Below are positions 34,986-45,800 of a stretch of DNA of 64,000 bases, piece by piece. The stretch lies in contig QCXZ01000064.1 in assembly GCA_025024175.1 (NCBI GenBank), positions 49,683,325 to 49,747,324 on the forward strand, given 5' to 3'. Each line of letters opens with the position of its first letter. Within the stretch, counting starts at the first letter, position 1. The notes under the pieces are model-generated. The model was not told the DNA's origin. It ran no database searches and saw only the letters and a list, made by a program, of their open reading frames with translations. The position numbers and the translations under genes are program-made. Source of the stretch: Rhyzopertha dominica (lineage: Eukaryota; Arthropoda; Insecta; Coleoptera; Bostrichidae).

Positions 34986-35774
34986 GGCACCTTTGATCCC
35001 GAGGGGGCTCAGATTTCCGCTAAACGTTTTCAAGCTTAGCAGAAAGTTGCGTTCTGATTGGTCGCAGTACTGACACCACGCTTTGTTTACATTACATCAA
35101 ACAGTAAATTCTGCGCTATTGCCAGCATGCACAATTTTACATCAGCGTTACCTTGTATGTGTTGCTGTTACGCACCGTATATTGTGATTCTTATTATTAT
35201 TAGTTTTATTATATATTCATAGAGTATTAAATTAGTAACTACTGTGACTACATGTATATTACGGACCTATGCACCAATAACTCTAGCAATGTGGCAATCA
35301 TGATCGTTAGTAGTTGGTGTTGGCGGTTATGAATGCTTATGGAAATGGTTTTACGTGTTTCTAGTTGCTTGTGTTGTGTTTTTGATTTATTTTAATCTGC
35401 ATTGTTCTGTTATTTGCACTCACGTGGATAATCATGCTTGCACATACATATTTGTAATCTGAAGAAATGCATTTAGAAATCGATAATGAAGGTTTCTTTG
35501 TTTAGATTTCCAAAGTTTTAACCTAAATCTCCTTTAACGTGAAGTTCTCGCTTCTCCAGCAGTTGGCATGCAACGTTTTTGTTTACACTATGCTATAAAC
35601 GTGCGAGTGTCTTGCCAGAGTAACGAGTAAGTCTCCATGTGGTGAACTTGCAATGCTTGCATACTGCCGTAACTGACCAGTCGTTGTGTAATTTTAACCA
35701 CAAGAAAAGTCGGTAGTGATTTTACCGGTTCTTTCATTATACTATGTTCCTTTATTTTACTGTGCTGTAGGTAA
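34986..35774. other. Non-coding stretch between foldback elements
   Basis: No gene found. The sequence is somewhat less AT-rich than average and contains no long open frame or paired repeat that I can support. Confidence 0.4.
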
Positions 35775-36155
35775 GTTTTACAGCCACTAAATATATTACA
35801 TTACCGCTACCATGATATGAACGGAATAGACGGCCATTTTAGGGCAAAATGGTGGAGGAAAATTTAAATGTTTATAAAGGAGATTGAAGAGGGAACCAAA
35901 CTATCAAACCTAACCTTAAAAATTAGAGAACTGTCAAATATCAGTTTCTGACCGCTCTGGTGCACAAAGCACGTTGTCAATTACCTAGGAAGGAGTCTAA
36001 CAGTACTGTGCACTGATATCTGACAGTTCTCTAATCTAATCTAATGGTTTGGTTCCTTGTCCCCTTTCCTTTAAAAATATTTAAGTTTCCCGCCACTATT
36101 TTGCCCTAAAATGACGGACTATTGGAGTACTGTAATATATTTCGTGACTTTTATT
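35775..36155. mobile_element. Foldback family C, copy 2
   Basis: The left arm begins GGTAAGTTTTACAGCCACTA and contains TTTTAGGGCAAAATGG and AACTATCAAACCTAACCTTA. The right arm inverts these as TAATGGTTTGGTTCC, TATTTTGCCCTAAAATGACG and TACTGTAATATATTTCGTGA. The loop side has AAGCACGTTGTCAATTACC. Total length is about 380 bp. It is uninterrupted and shows the empty site for the insertion in copy 1. Confidence 0.8.
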
Positions 36156-36159
36156 TATG

Positions 36160-36264
36160 TTTACAGTCAGACAAAGAAAAACATATTTTGCCCTAAAACG
36201 GCGGATTAAACAAAACAATTCTTGTGTTGCCTTTGTGGAATTGTATCGTCCTTCATCATTATAA
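36160..36264. mobile_element. Fragment of foldback family C
   Basis: TTTACAGTCAGACAAAG and TATTTTGCCCTAAAACGGCG repeat the outer part of family C next to copy 2. It is a truncated or rearranged piece that runs into the PLE-like palindrome at 36265. Confidence 0.5.
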
Positions 36265-36466
36265 GTAGTGGAAAAAGAAATTGTTGGGGTTGGGACAAAC
36301 AAAATTATCTTTTATTAGGTGTCAATTGTTTTATTGCCGACGTTTCGCAGCACTGTTGCCTTGAAGTAGCAGTAACACAGTGCTGCGAAACTCGGCAATA
36401 AAACAATTCACACCTAACAAAATATAATTTTGTTTGTCCCAACCCCAACAATTTCTTTTTCCACTA
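36265..36466. repeat. Near-perfect palindrome made of a Penelope-like 3' end
   Basis: Two arms of about 94 bp (36265-36357 and 36373-36466) are inverted copies with only a few differences, separated by about 15 bp. They share TAGTGGAAAAAGAAATTGTT, GGGTTGGGACAAACAAAAT and TTGTTTTATTGCCGA. The loop-proximal part reads TTGAAGTAGCAG, then CTGCGAAAC, the arrangement found at the 3' side of Penelope-like elements in this window. I infer a remnant of PLE terminal repeats in inverted orientation. Confidence 0.8.
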
Positions 36467-36469
36467 ATT

Positions 36470-36840
36470 TTAGTGTTGTTTTGAGTTCTCAGTAGGTAAT
36501 TAGCAACGTGCTTTGTGGATCAGTCACAGACATAGTACCTTTTATCTAGACGGCTAAATCTTATGGCAGCTCGAGAAGCTTTGTGACGACCATTATGTCT
36601 CCATGTTGCTCACTGTAGGGCAGCGGGTCTGCGCGGTAACCGGCAGGTCCTGTTATTTGTTGTGACGTTGCCATGACCTTCCCATATAATCTTTACTGCG
36701 CATGCGTCTGACGCAAAATCTTATTTATCTTATTTAAATTTCTAGGTAACTAGATATTTCTGTAATCGGAGTCTGATATCTGACAGTTCTCTAATCTTAA
36801 GGCGAGGTTTGATAGTTTAGTTCCCTGCCTCTATTTAAAA
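36470..36840. mobile_element. Foldback family C, copy 3, rearranged
   Basis: The loop region with GCAACGTGCTTTGTGGATCA appears in reverse orientation at 36505-36530. The arm CTGATATCTGACAGTTCTCT with GGTTTGATAGTTTAGTTCCC lies at 36772-36830. Between them, about 36536-36770, is an unrelated, CpG-richer insert with no visible TIR. The copy is therefore broken or opened by another element. Confidence 0.6.
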
Positions 36841-38107
36841 TGCTTGATTTTAGATATTTTTCAAATGTTAGTTAAGTTAGCGCTAATGTATATTTCATAG
36901 CAGTGTTACTATACTCATTTATATATGAATTGCTTCGTGTGGTTTTGTTGTATTCCTTAGAATATTGTGATTTTGTACCAAATTGCATGCTTGTAATTAC
37001 TATTTACTTTTATATCTGTTATTCATTAGTTTCTCTAGATATAAACTTTAAATACCGGTCTTATTTAGTCAAATGCTATCTGTTTTAATCTCAGACATAA
37101 AGAACCATCAGACGAGTTTTATACGAACCCGGGCGAAGTATTATACATAATGCAGCTATTAAATATATATTTTTCTTATTCATAATTACATTAACTTTGA
37201 AAACTTACGGTCTGCATTTAAATAAACAGACTACGATTGCTGTAAGACTACTTGTACTTCTCCCACACTTGTCACTATAAAAGCAGAAGAAGTTTGTACT
37301 AAAAAATTCATGATGTTTAGTTAAAGGGGAAATCCCGGCAAGCTTTGTGGAAACAGCCGGCGTGCCGTGATTAGGAATTGATGAAGAAAAGGGTTTCATT
37401 CAGAACGAACAAGGGCTGCGTAACTATAAGCGTCGAGTGTGTACATATAGATAATAATTAGTGTAGAAAGAAGATCTAAACTTTTTTGATTGCAAGAATC
37501 AGGCTTTGGTCATTAATGTTAATCGAAGTAATCAAGTAATAAACTTTCGCTTTACGTTTAAGTGAAGAAGACAATTAAATTTTAAAATAAATACATCGAT
37601 CTTTGGGATTTGAAAACGTGTTGATTGTATTTGAAAATATCAAATAAGCGAATTGCTCTGCAGTTGAAATTGTCTGTTTAGTAAATGCAGCTTTCTTTAA
37701 CATTTTGAGTCTCTTCAGCAATACTGATACACTTGTAATCGTCACTTTCCATTACTTCAATAGGAAGTTGCCTGTAGGTGATCTCTACTTCTAAACGAAT
37801 TTTTTTATTGTTTCCCTAATTATCTTAGTTGCATTTATTCTGAAATTTAGTTCTTTTCTTAGTGCTACTCGGAAGTAGTTAATTTTTGCTGGTATTCTAG
37901 AGAATCTGGGGTTTTGCACCCCAGAAGATTGTCATTATGATTTGTCCTTTTATTATTAATTATTATTAATTAGCAAGCTTAGCAGTAATCTTTCAGTTAA
38001 AGTGTATAATAATAATATTCGTATTATATTGGAGAATTATCGAACTTTTACACAAGCTCTAGAAATGAATTGATTTTACACGGATAAAAGGATGCAAAAC
38101 CATTAGT
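36841..38107. other. AT-rich non-coding stretch
   Basis: No supported gene. A minus-strand open frame at 37399-37209 ends at a good GTAAGT donor, but its phase does not fit the next exon, and I do not annotate it. Confidence 0.4.
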
Positions 38108-38129
38108 GTATTTTTGGCTTGGTTTATTT

Positions 38130-38190
38130 ATGGCATACCAACAAAGGCTAGATCTGGAGGCCCGGGTTCGATTCTCGGTGGTAGCCAATA
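38130..38190 (+). repeat. tRNA-like B-box fragment
   Basis: GGGTTCGATTCTCGGT at about 38162-38177 matches a pol III B box with a pairable T arm, preceded by AAGGCTAGATCTGGAGGCC. The 5' tRNA half is not recognisable. It may be a decayed tRNA-derived SINE. Confidence 0.35.
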
Positions 38191-39636
38191 TATTTTTCTT
38201 CATAAAATTGCCTCAGTACCCATGAAAATATGCAATTTAATTTGTAAAAAATACAGGCAGCATTTACACTTTCTAGTAGGATTTGTAGTATACCTTACCG
38301 TACTAAACGAAATATGTTAACTGTGGTAAAGAGCAGTTCGACATTGTATAACATGTCTCCAGAACTTATGCAGTGGTTTTGCTTTAAATACAAGAGTAAT
38401 ACATGCGCCTATTTAATTTATTGTTAGTAGAGATGATGATCTACAAAGTGCACCAGAACGACATAAGAAAAAGAACTTAAGATTAAATCAGCAGGTACCT
38501 AGCGTAATTGAAGTAAGATCGGAGACTCAAAACCTGTTTGACCCTTCCTTTAAGTTTCTACTTCCCAGAACCTAGTCTTTTTATTAATGTATAGTTTCGC
38601 GTTTAATAATATTGAAGCACTACCTCCATCAACTATAATCGCAGAGTTCTAGTATTGGTTTTAACCCCGTTATAGCGTGTAAAGTCATGGTCATTAAAAG
38701 GACTGCCAGTTGGCAATTTCCGCAAGTTATAGCACCCAGCAGATTACAGCAAAAACTGGAATAGCTACTGCATGCAAATTTAATGGTTTGAATAAGTTAA
38801 CGTTTTGTGAGGACTATCGGTATGACTTTATATTTAGTGTCGCTTGGTTATCATTCGTGAGATACATTACTTTTATACAATTTTGCTTTAAACCGTTAAA
38901 GTCGTCACACACATTAAAAACCTACAGATGCTGGACTTCTCAAGAATCCCACAACCCAAGCTAGATGCCAACAACATAAAAGATAAAAGATTAAATAAAT
39001 AATTTAGTAGGTACTGGACAACTGAAATTACAAAAAAAATCATTTAAAATAGCAAAAACATTGTACATTATTAATTCCATAGATTTCTAAAATTCCCAAG
39101 TAATTTTTTAATTTTGATGATTTAATACTAAAATGTGAAGAAATAAAATTGTTCAGATGGACTGGGTTTATATATGTAACAATAAGTGGTTAACAAATGC
39201 CAAATTTATTGCAACAATATCTGGATTTCTATAGATAGGTTGCTTTTTGGTTTGCCAAGTTTGCTTGCTATTAAATGACAGCTAAAAGAAGTTGTAAACG
39301 TTGTTTTCCATTGTAATTAATTTTTTGTAGCGACGATAGTTTTTAGGTCGCCATATTACAAAATAAAGTGAAAAGAACGTGGAGATTTTTCAATTCAATA
39401 TATTAGGGTATGGTAGTGCCCTAATTTTGCTGTTTGTTTAGAAAGCAGTTTGTCCACTGTGCTTGTTCTCTACACCACACAATTTCATGTCTCGAGACAT
39501 AGTGAGAAATCAAAGAAGTTTTAAAAAATGCCAACCACGAAACGAAAAAACTAAAAAAGTACCCGTTGGGTGTACCTATCTTTGATAAACCCGTAAGTTC
39601 GACGTGGACACGTATATCTTAAATAAATGTTGTAGA
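38191..39636. other. AT-rich non-coding stretch
   Basis: Nothing could be supported here. Open frames such as 38710-38964 lack motifs. Confidence 0.4.
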
Positions 39637-41665
39637 GCAGGTAGTTAACTTGAGCTAAAATGAATATGACAAGGATTAAGCATTCAAAGAAATTTTATTT
39701 CACTGGATTCTTATCGCTGGGCTTTTGCTCTATTCACCAACCGTATGACGTAGTCCCGTAGTCCTCAAAGTCACCGCTAGATGACGCACACCAATATTTA
39801 CAAACTACGTCGTAGCTGTTAAAGCCACCGCTAGATGGCGTTTATGCATCTTTACAAAATGACCCCCAAATTACGGTGTATAAAACGTGTCAAGGTCAAA
39901 CCCGACAGCTCAAAAACGATCGCAAGCTTTGGTTAAATTACGAAGGTCTTTTTCCTGAACTGACTACCCAAATAAAATCAATTGCTAAATACGCAAAGCG
40001 GTTGCAAAGCTATTTTTTCTACAAATCTCATATTTCTGCTAATAACACCTGCTTCTAGCCTAAGCTGGCGCTATGTTGAATATCTGTTTTTAATTGAATA
40101 GGCATTTCTCAGATTTTATTGTTCAATTCTTAAAGTAACAAAGACGTAATGTATAGCGACACATAATCATTACGCGAAAAACATTTTACGTTGCTTACAC
40201 CGAACGAAGGAGTTTTGTAACTAGGATTAATGGGATTGATGGAAGCGGGTCTTGGCAATAATGGCATTCAAAAATTACTCTTTGTAGACTCTGAACAAGC
40301 CGACACTGAACAAAGCGTGGCATTTACAAAGCCAAGGTAAACAAACTCTGGCGGTACACCCAGTCCGTGCAAGAAAATTTCATTGAATAGTCTCCGGCAT
40401 TATTTTGGAAGATAAATGAGAACATCGACGAGCGCGAGCTCATGTCCACACTACAGCGGCCTTTGTTATTGTTATGCAAACGACTGTATGGGAACATTGC
40501 TGAATTTCCAGGCCGAATTGCGGACGGGGCTACCGGGATTGATTAATTGCTTGAATTTCTGAACTGTTTACTCCAAATTTCAGCCTTTGACGCTTAGTCA
40601 TTACTTGTGGGAGGTACATGTCGAATGATTTGAAACAAAAATTTTCTGGTTTATTCTGGAATGCCCATTGATCTTATACTGACTGACGTAGACGTAAGAA
40701 CACCCACTAATAATAATTGCTGTATACGTTAGAGCTACAGTGTAGAAATAAGTTTACAGGTTACCTAGGTAATATATAGGATGTAGATTAAGTAGGGTGA
40801 TCCGTTAAAGTCTGCAAACTACCTAGATAATCTGTACATTATCCACTCGGCACTCGTTAAAGTTAATAACATCTTTCCTGGACCAACAGCAACATTTCTG
40901 TACACTTAAATTGATATGTTATTTATTTGCATTTTGATATCTAAATAATCACGTTAATGCAATCAAATAATCAATTGATTAGTTGATGGAATCAATTAAC
41001 TATCATCTGCCACGTATCATTGGCAGATTTTATTCAAGTTTTATTATTAAACGTACAATCCTCCGTTCACTCACTACTCTCTCAATATATTATACAATAC
41101 ATTCTTACCCTTCTTTTTAGGATATATTTCATCACAAACTGCGTAAACAAACTTATCACACGATTTGCACTGGTGAGCACTGCGGCTGCTTTTGGGCAAA
41201 ACAATATAGACCACGCGTTCTACAGTCTTTTTTATAGGCCCCGTACGGAACTTTGAAAGGGATTCTGCTGTTGAGTTAAGGGCAACTCCGTGATGTCGTC
41301 GTCAACATGCAGAGGTGATTCTTGGCGGTGCAGGGCAACTGAATATTCTTCATAACTGTTTCCTCAATCAACGGAAGGAACAGTAGGGGACATTTTTGAA
41401 GATGCTTATAAGTTACCTAGAGCAGGTGGCTTTACCAACTCAACGTAGGTTGGTACGGTCAGTAAGTGCAAAGATCTAAGTTCTGGTTGCCTGGTCAGTT
41501 TGAGAAAATCGGTGTGCACCATCTAGCGGTGACTTTACGAATTACGACGTGTTACAGGCGGTTAATACAGGAAAAGCTCAACGAAACAGAGTTCAGTAAA
41601 ATAAAATTACTTTGAAGGATTAATCTTTGTTGTATTCATTTTAGGTCCAAGTTAACTACCTGTTT
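39637..41665. mobile_element. 2 kb DNA transposon-like element with ~165 bp TIRs
   Basis: Left and right ends are inverted copies over about 165 bp. CAGGTAGTTAACTTG begins each end, followed by CTAAAATGAATA, TTTTATTT(C/T)ACTG and GTCACCGCTAGATG. The left arm is about 39637-39805 and the right about 41505-41665. The interior is not palindromic and has room for a gene. A short plus-strand frame at 39876-40058 (VYKTCQGQTRQLKNDRKLW) is open but unrecognised. No catalytic motif was found, so the superfamily is open. The right end sits about 10 bp from the next MITE. Confidence 0.7.
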
Positions 41666-42335
41666 ACTATATATACAGGGTTTTTATAAATGATTTATAT
41701 AACGCGGGCGGCGTTGATTTCTGAATATTTGTGCCGCCTTTTTATAACTGCTGCCAAGCTACAATATGCACGGCTATCACAGAACATTGCAGGTCAAGCT
41801 ACAGTCACAAAACTGATAGCTTTACAAAGATTTTCCAACAATTTACGGTTCTATTTTTCCTTCAAAGGTAAGAAATAACAATAACCTCTATAGTTACTGT
41901 CACGAATTGATGGTTTTTCCAAGCATTTAGGGTTCTATTTTTCTGTCAAAGATAAGAAATTACAAGGTTTGTGGTAACCTCTACACTCTACAGCACTGTG
42001 GAAGCTTTGTGAATTTTACGATTCCGGCAGGCTAAAAACATCTTTTATCCCATCATAGTACAGTTATTTAACAGACTTACTTTAGCCGCAACCTCACAAA
42101 TACGATACATAACCTAAAAGTTATACGAAACCGTCTCAATCCACAGCTCCGAAATGTGAGCTTTCTACAACCTTATTGCACAAAACTACAGAATATGTTG
42201 AAAATACAAACTTCCATGCGTTTTTTCATATTAAAATAGGTATATCAAATAATTCGAACAATCGACAGATGACAAGTATGTAAACGTCAAAGCAATTGTT
42301 GTGTTCACCTTTGTGAGAGGCGGCAAATTGATTTT

Positions 42336-44197
42336 AATAATAATAATAATAATAATTTATTCGCTGCAAATAAAAATAAAATTATTACAAAACATAGGCA
42401 CTTAATTGTACTTCAGCGAAATGGCTTGCATTCACTTATCCACAATGGTGTGGTAAGTGATCTTCCATGCAACCAAATAAATGAAAAATAATAACAAATA
42501 TAGTCATGCTCAAGATAAACATCGATAAAAATTATATGCATATTTCTAAATACAGAATCCACACTCAATAACTAACAGAAAGTAAGTTTTAAAGGTAAAG
42601 AAATTGAATAATGTACAGGCGTAAGCGGGTCAATAAACATTAAGTGAAATAAAGAACCACAAAATACATTCTATAACAACACCAAAAAAGAAAGAAAGAG
42701 AGAGCAGTAATTAGACAGAGAAGGTCACTTGAATCTCAATCATTGAAAAGCAACAACTTCAATCGTTTCTTAAAATTAAACAACGTGTATGCTTGTATAA
42801 GTCTATAAACTAAGTTTACAACCTTACAAGCGACATAAGAAAAGGACCTTGTAAAAAGCGACGTTCTGTGCCTAGGTATAGATGCAGTGAGTATTTTTCT
42901 GGTACCGAAATTGTGCCTTGTGTGAATGAAATTTAATTTGCTGTGAAGATATATTGGTACTTTGCCAGTTATTAAATTGTGCACCAAGGAGGCGTANTGC
43001 AGAAACCTGCGCCTATAAAGCGGCAGCCACCCAACATCCCCCAATCTAGAGGTTACCGATTGACGTTTGCTCAAACCGTAAATAGCTCTAACACACGCGT
43101 TCTGAACACGTTGAAGTCGTTGAGCATTGTATCGTGTTAAGCACGGGCCATACACTACGTCACAATAATTAACATGAGAAAGAACAAGCGCATCACAAAG
43201 TATAATTTTAGTTTTCATTAATAACACTTTAAAGTGAGCATATATAAGCTTCAGCTGTACAAAAGCTTTACTTATGACGTGGCTAATATGTTTGTCAAAT
43301 CTAAGCTCCGTATCCAAGTACAGTCCAAGATTTTTTACAACGTCCACAACAGGTAAGCATTCTCCGTTAATGACAAGTTTAAAAGATGGTAGTGTGCGTT
43401 TTCTTGCGTTTTTGTTTCCAAATAACATCACCTGCGATTTTGTAGGGTTTAGCATGAGACAGTATTTATTTGCTATCTGAAACAAGGAATGAAGGTCAGC
43501 ATTAATTAGAGCTACAGCAGCATCAGAGTTGGATTCCTGAAATGAATAATATAGCTGAGTATCGTCGGCGTAGAAATGTGAAGAACAGTTAATTATATGG
43601 TCTTTGGAAAGAGAAGTATAAATGACAAATAGTAATGGGCCCAGTATCGACCCTTGTGGTACTCCATTTACAACTTCAAGAGCTTCAGAAAGTGCATTGT
43701 CATATTTAACATACTGTATGCGACCCATGATGTAGTTGCGTATGAGTGTCAGAGACGCATTGCTGAGCCCTATGTTGTGTAACATTCCAAGAAGCATAGT
43801 ATGATTAATCCTGTCAAAAGCTTTTGTGAAGTCTAATAGAACCAATGCCGTAAGTGTGGCATTATCGGTTGCTTGTATGATATCATCCACTACAGACAAC
43901 AAAGCAGAAGCGCAGCTATGCTTGGATCTAAAACCAAATTGTTCATGAGGAATTATGGAATATAAATCAACATGTGAGCGTAATTGCTCATACAAAATTT
44001 TTTCATATAATTTTGAAAGTAAGGGTAATACACTAATTGGTCGTAAATCATTAAATGTTGAGGGTTTTCTATTTTTTGGAACAGGAATGACGTAAGCAAC
44101 CTTCCAGTCAGTAGGAAATGCATTAATTTCTATAGCACAAATGATTATATGTGTTATATATATAAGTACATGTGGACAACAGTGACACAATTTAATT
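42336..44197 (-). mobile_element. CR1/jockey-type non-LTR retrotransposon, 5'-truncated
   Basis: The minus-strand element ends in a (TTA)n tail at 42336-42357 next to AATAAATT, with its 3' UTR at 42360-42735. Its 5' end is truncated within the reverse transcriptase at about 44195. It lies inside MITE family D; flanks resembling AATTGAT on both sides suggest a target duplication of a dozen bases or so. Confidence 0.85.
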
Positions 44198-44232
44198 GAT
44201 AATTTCCTAAGTGCCCTGGATGCATGAATCAT
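42736..44232 (-). CDS. Reverse transcriptase with long intact frame (498 codons)
   Basis: This is the best-preserved gene of the window. From the N terminus one sees AFPTDWKVAYVIPVPKNRKP and LRPISVLPLLSKLYEKILYE (fingers), EQFGFRSKHSCASALL, motif A ALVLLDFTKAFDRINH (residues about 130-146), motif B NGVPQGSILGPLLF (about 196-210), motif C HFYADDTQLYYSF (about 229-241) with intact catalytic Asp residues, then KNLGLYLDTELRFDKHI, HVNYCDVVYGP and IPRHRTSLFTRSFSY. It makes cDNA at the nicked target in jockey/CR1-like elements. There is no endonuclease. The first ~13 codons (MIHASRALRKLSI) come from the flanking MITE, so the start codon is fortuitous. One codon contains an N near 42997. Not autonomous as it stands. 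Confidence 0.9.
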   Translation of the reverse strand: MIHASRALRKLSIKLCHCCPHVLIYITHIIICAIEINAFPTDWKVAYVIPVPKNRKPSTFNDLRPISVLPLLSKLYEKILYEQLRSHVDLYSIIPHEQFGFRSKHSCASALLSVVDDIIQATDNATLTALVLLDFTKAFDRINHTMLLGMLHNIGLSNASLTLIRNYIMGRIQYVKYDNALSEALEVVNGVPQGSILGPLLFVIYTSLSKDHIINCSSHFYADDTQLYYSFQESNSDAAVALINADLHSLFQIANKYCLMLNPTKSQVMLFGNKNARKRTLPSFKLVINGECLPVVDVVKNLGLYLDTELRFDKHISHVISKAFVQLKLIYAHFKVLLMKTKIILCDALVLSHVNYCDVVYGPCLTRYNAQRLQRVQNACVRAIYGLSKRQSVTSRLGDVGWLPLYRRRFLXYASLVHNLITGKVPIYLHSKLNFIHTRHNFGTRKILTASIPRHRTSLFTRSFSYVACKVVNLVYRLIQAYTLFNFKKRLKLLLFND

Positions 44233-44244
44233 TTATAAAAACAC

Positions 44245-44785
44245 GTGTGCAAGTCAAACTTACGGCTGTATAAAATATACTACAACCCAGTTACTGTAAA
44301 ATTATTTAAAAAAATCTATTTCTTTAGTATAAAAAGCAAATGGTTATTTTTGACAAAAAGAGAGTTGATGTCTACTTCGTAGTACAACCTCAATTCCAGT
44401 AGAACAAAAATTGTTTTAAAAAGCATTTAATTGAAACATATGTTAGATTCATAGTTGCCATGACCTTCTAGTTCCTTGTTCAGTTTGCGAGATCCTTTAC
44501 ATTTTCGTCATAACGCTATTAATTATAAATGTCTAGTTATGGTACTCAATATGCAGTTGTATTGATTACTTGTGTTCTGTTTCATAGTATATTATTCATG
44601 GTGCAGATTGTATGCAAACCGAATACAATCGATACATTTAAAAGCAGGTGTTCTTATTAAGCACGTGCATTCCAATCTTGCTGNNCGTTACCTCNCTATT
44701 AACTATAATTATAATATACGTTAGGGCTGGTGACAGAATATTTTACACATACTAGTATTATAACTCTACAAAATAAAGGCACTGT
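44245..44785. other. Non-coding stretch
   Basis: AT-rich without features. A few N bases lie near 44684-44695. Confidence 0.4.
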
Positions 44786-44789
44786 GTGT

Positions 44790-45800
44790 AGAGTACTAGT
44801 CATTTGTAAAGTTAGGTGTCATTTGCAAGGTGCCAAACTAAACGACAATGTGCAATGTAGTTTGCTTGATTGTCCAAACATGTAACGGCTGTGTGATAAA
44901 TGTAAACATGGCTAAATTTCAAAAAGTCGGGTGGCAAATGTATAGACTGATAATCCTGTTAAGGAGAATGCAAGTCTCCAACAAGAAAAATGTCTTCTCG
45001 AAAAGTTTGTTAGTGAAATGGAATGTTCTAATAAGCAATTGCGTGAAAAATCAGAAGCTTGTGCACATGGACCTACTAGCTAGAACATTGAACATCAAAG
45101 GGAAAACGACCGCTTTATGCAGTGACGTGGTAAAAAGCGTTCTAAAACCATCAAAGTCTACTGATAATGTTCGCCTGTACATTAAATCAAAAAATGCAAA
45201 AGGTGATTCTGATAAGAAAATTAGTGAATTTAAAACTGCAGTTAATCTGGCTGATTTAGCATTAAATATCAATTTTACCAAGGCTCTGAAAACCGGAGTT
45301 CTAATTACATGTGGTGGGAAAGACTCGCTAAATAAACGTAAGTCAACCTTGTCAGAAAAAATTGGACATTCCTTTGTGATTGGTGAAAGTATTAAGCTTA
45401 ATCCGCAACTCAAAATTCTTGGTGTAGCTAGGGATGCGGCGGGCAGGACATGATTAAACAAAATAAGCTACCTTTTGAACGTAGCGACATTAAATTTGTA
45501 ACCAAAATTGAATTGCGTAAAAATGCAACTGTGTTGAGACTACACCGTTAGTTCGAAATGTGCTACTGAAACAATCCCGTGTATATATAGTGTTATCCTA
45601 TCATGGACCACTTCAATGTTGTGAGATGTTTCAAATGCTCCCGTTAAAATCTCATTGCCAAAGACTGCAAAGCAAAGGACTTATGTTGCACAGCAAAACT
45701 GCATGTCATCAGTATAATTCCCGTGAGAAAAACGCCATATCCACTAATCATTCTACAAAGGATTTCAACTGCTTTGTATATAAATCAATTCTGGAGAAAA
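44790..45800 (+). pseudogene. ORF1 (gag-like) of the non-LTR element
   Basis: ORF1 proteins of CR1-type elements bind nucleic acid in the ribonucleoprotein. Reading across frames, the start shows a Cys/His-rich, PHD-like segment (VRCHLQGAKLND, LLDCPNM, RLCDKCKHG). A likely coiled coil follows (KENASLQQEKCLLEKFVSEM). The central domain is open at 44848-45453 (VRLYIKSKNAKGDSDKKISE, LKTGVLITCGGKDSLNKR, NPQLKILGVARD). Near 45620-45690 a zinc knuckle can be read as VRCFKCSR, a stop, then AKDCKAKDLCC. Several frame changes are needed, so it is not functional. Confidence 0.75.

Larger units (their letters stand above)
41676..44244. mobile_element. MITE family D, copy 1, carrying a non-LTR insertion
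   Basis: The left end CAGGGTTTTTATAAATGATT follows TA at 41674-41675. The right end near 44229-44244 is the inverse AATCATTTATAAAAACAC. The sequence matches copy 2 at 58335-59206 in blocks such as CAATTTACGGTTCTATTTT and CCTTCAAAGGTAAG, and in AAGTGCC...GATGCATG close to the right end. Without the retrotransposon at about 42340-44195 it would be some 720 bp. It has no coding capacity of its own. TA flank and end sequence suggest Tc1/mariner mobilisation. Confidence 0.75.

Noticed and set aside
37209..37399. Minus-strand frame MKPFSSSIPNHGTPAVS ending at a good GTAAGT donor, as a first coding exon
   Set aside because: It leaves two bases, while the exon at 33309 starts at a codon boundary. 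Composition is AT-rich and there is no supporting motif.
39876..40058. 60-codon frame as a THAP-type DNA-binding domain
   Set aside because: Only a few Cys/Lys/Trp residues are suggestive; the C2CH spacing and AVPN-like end are absent.
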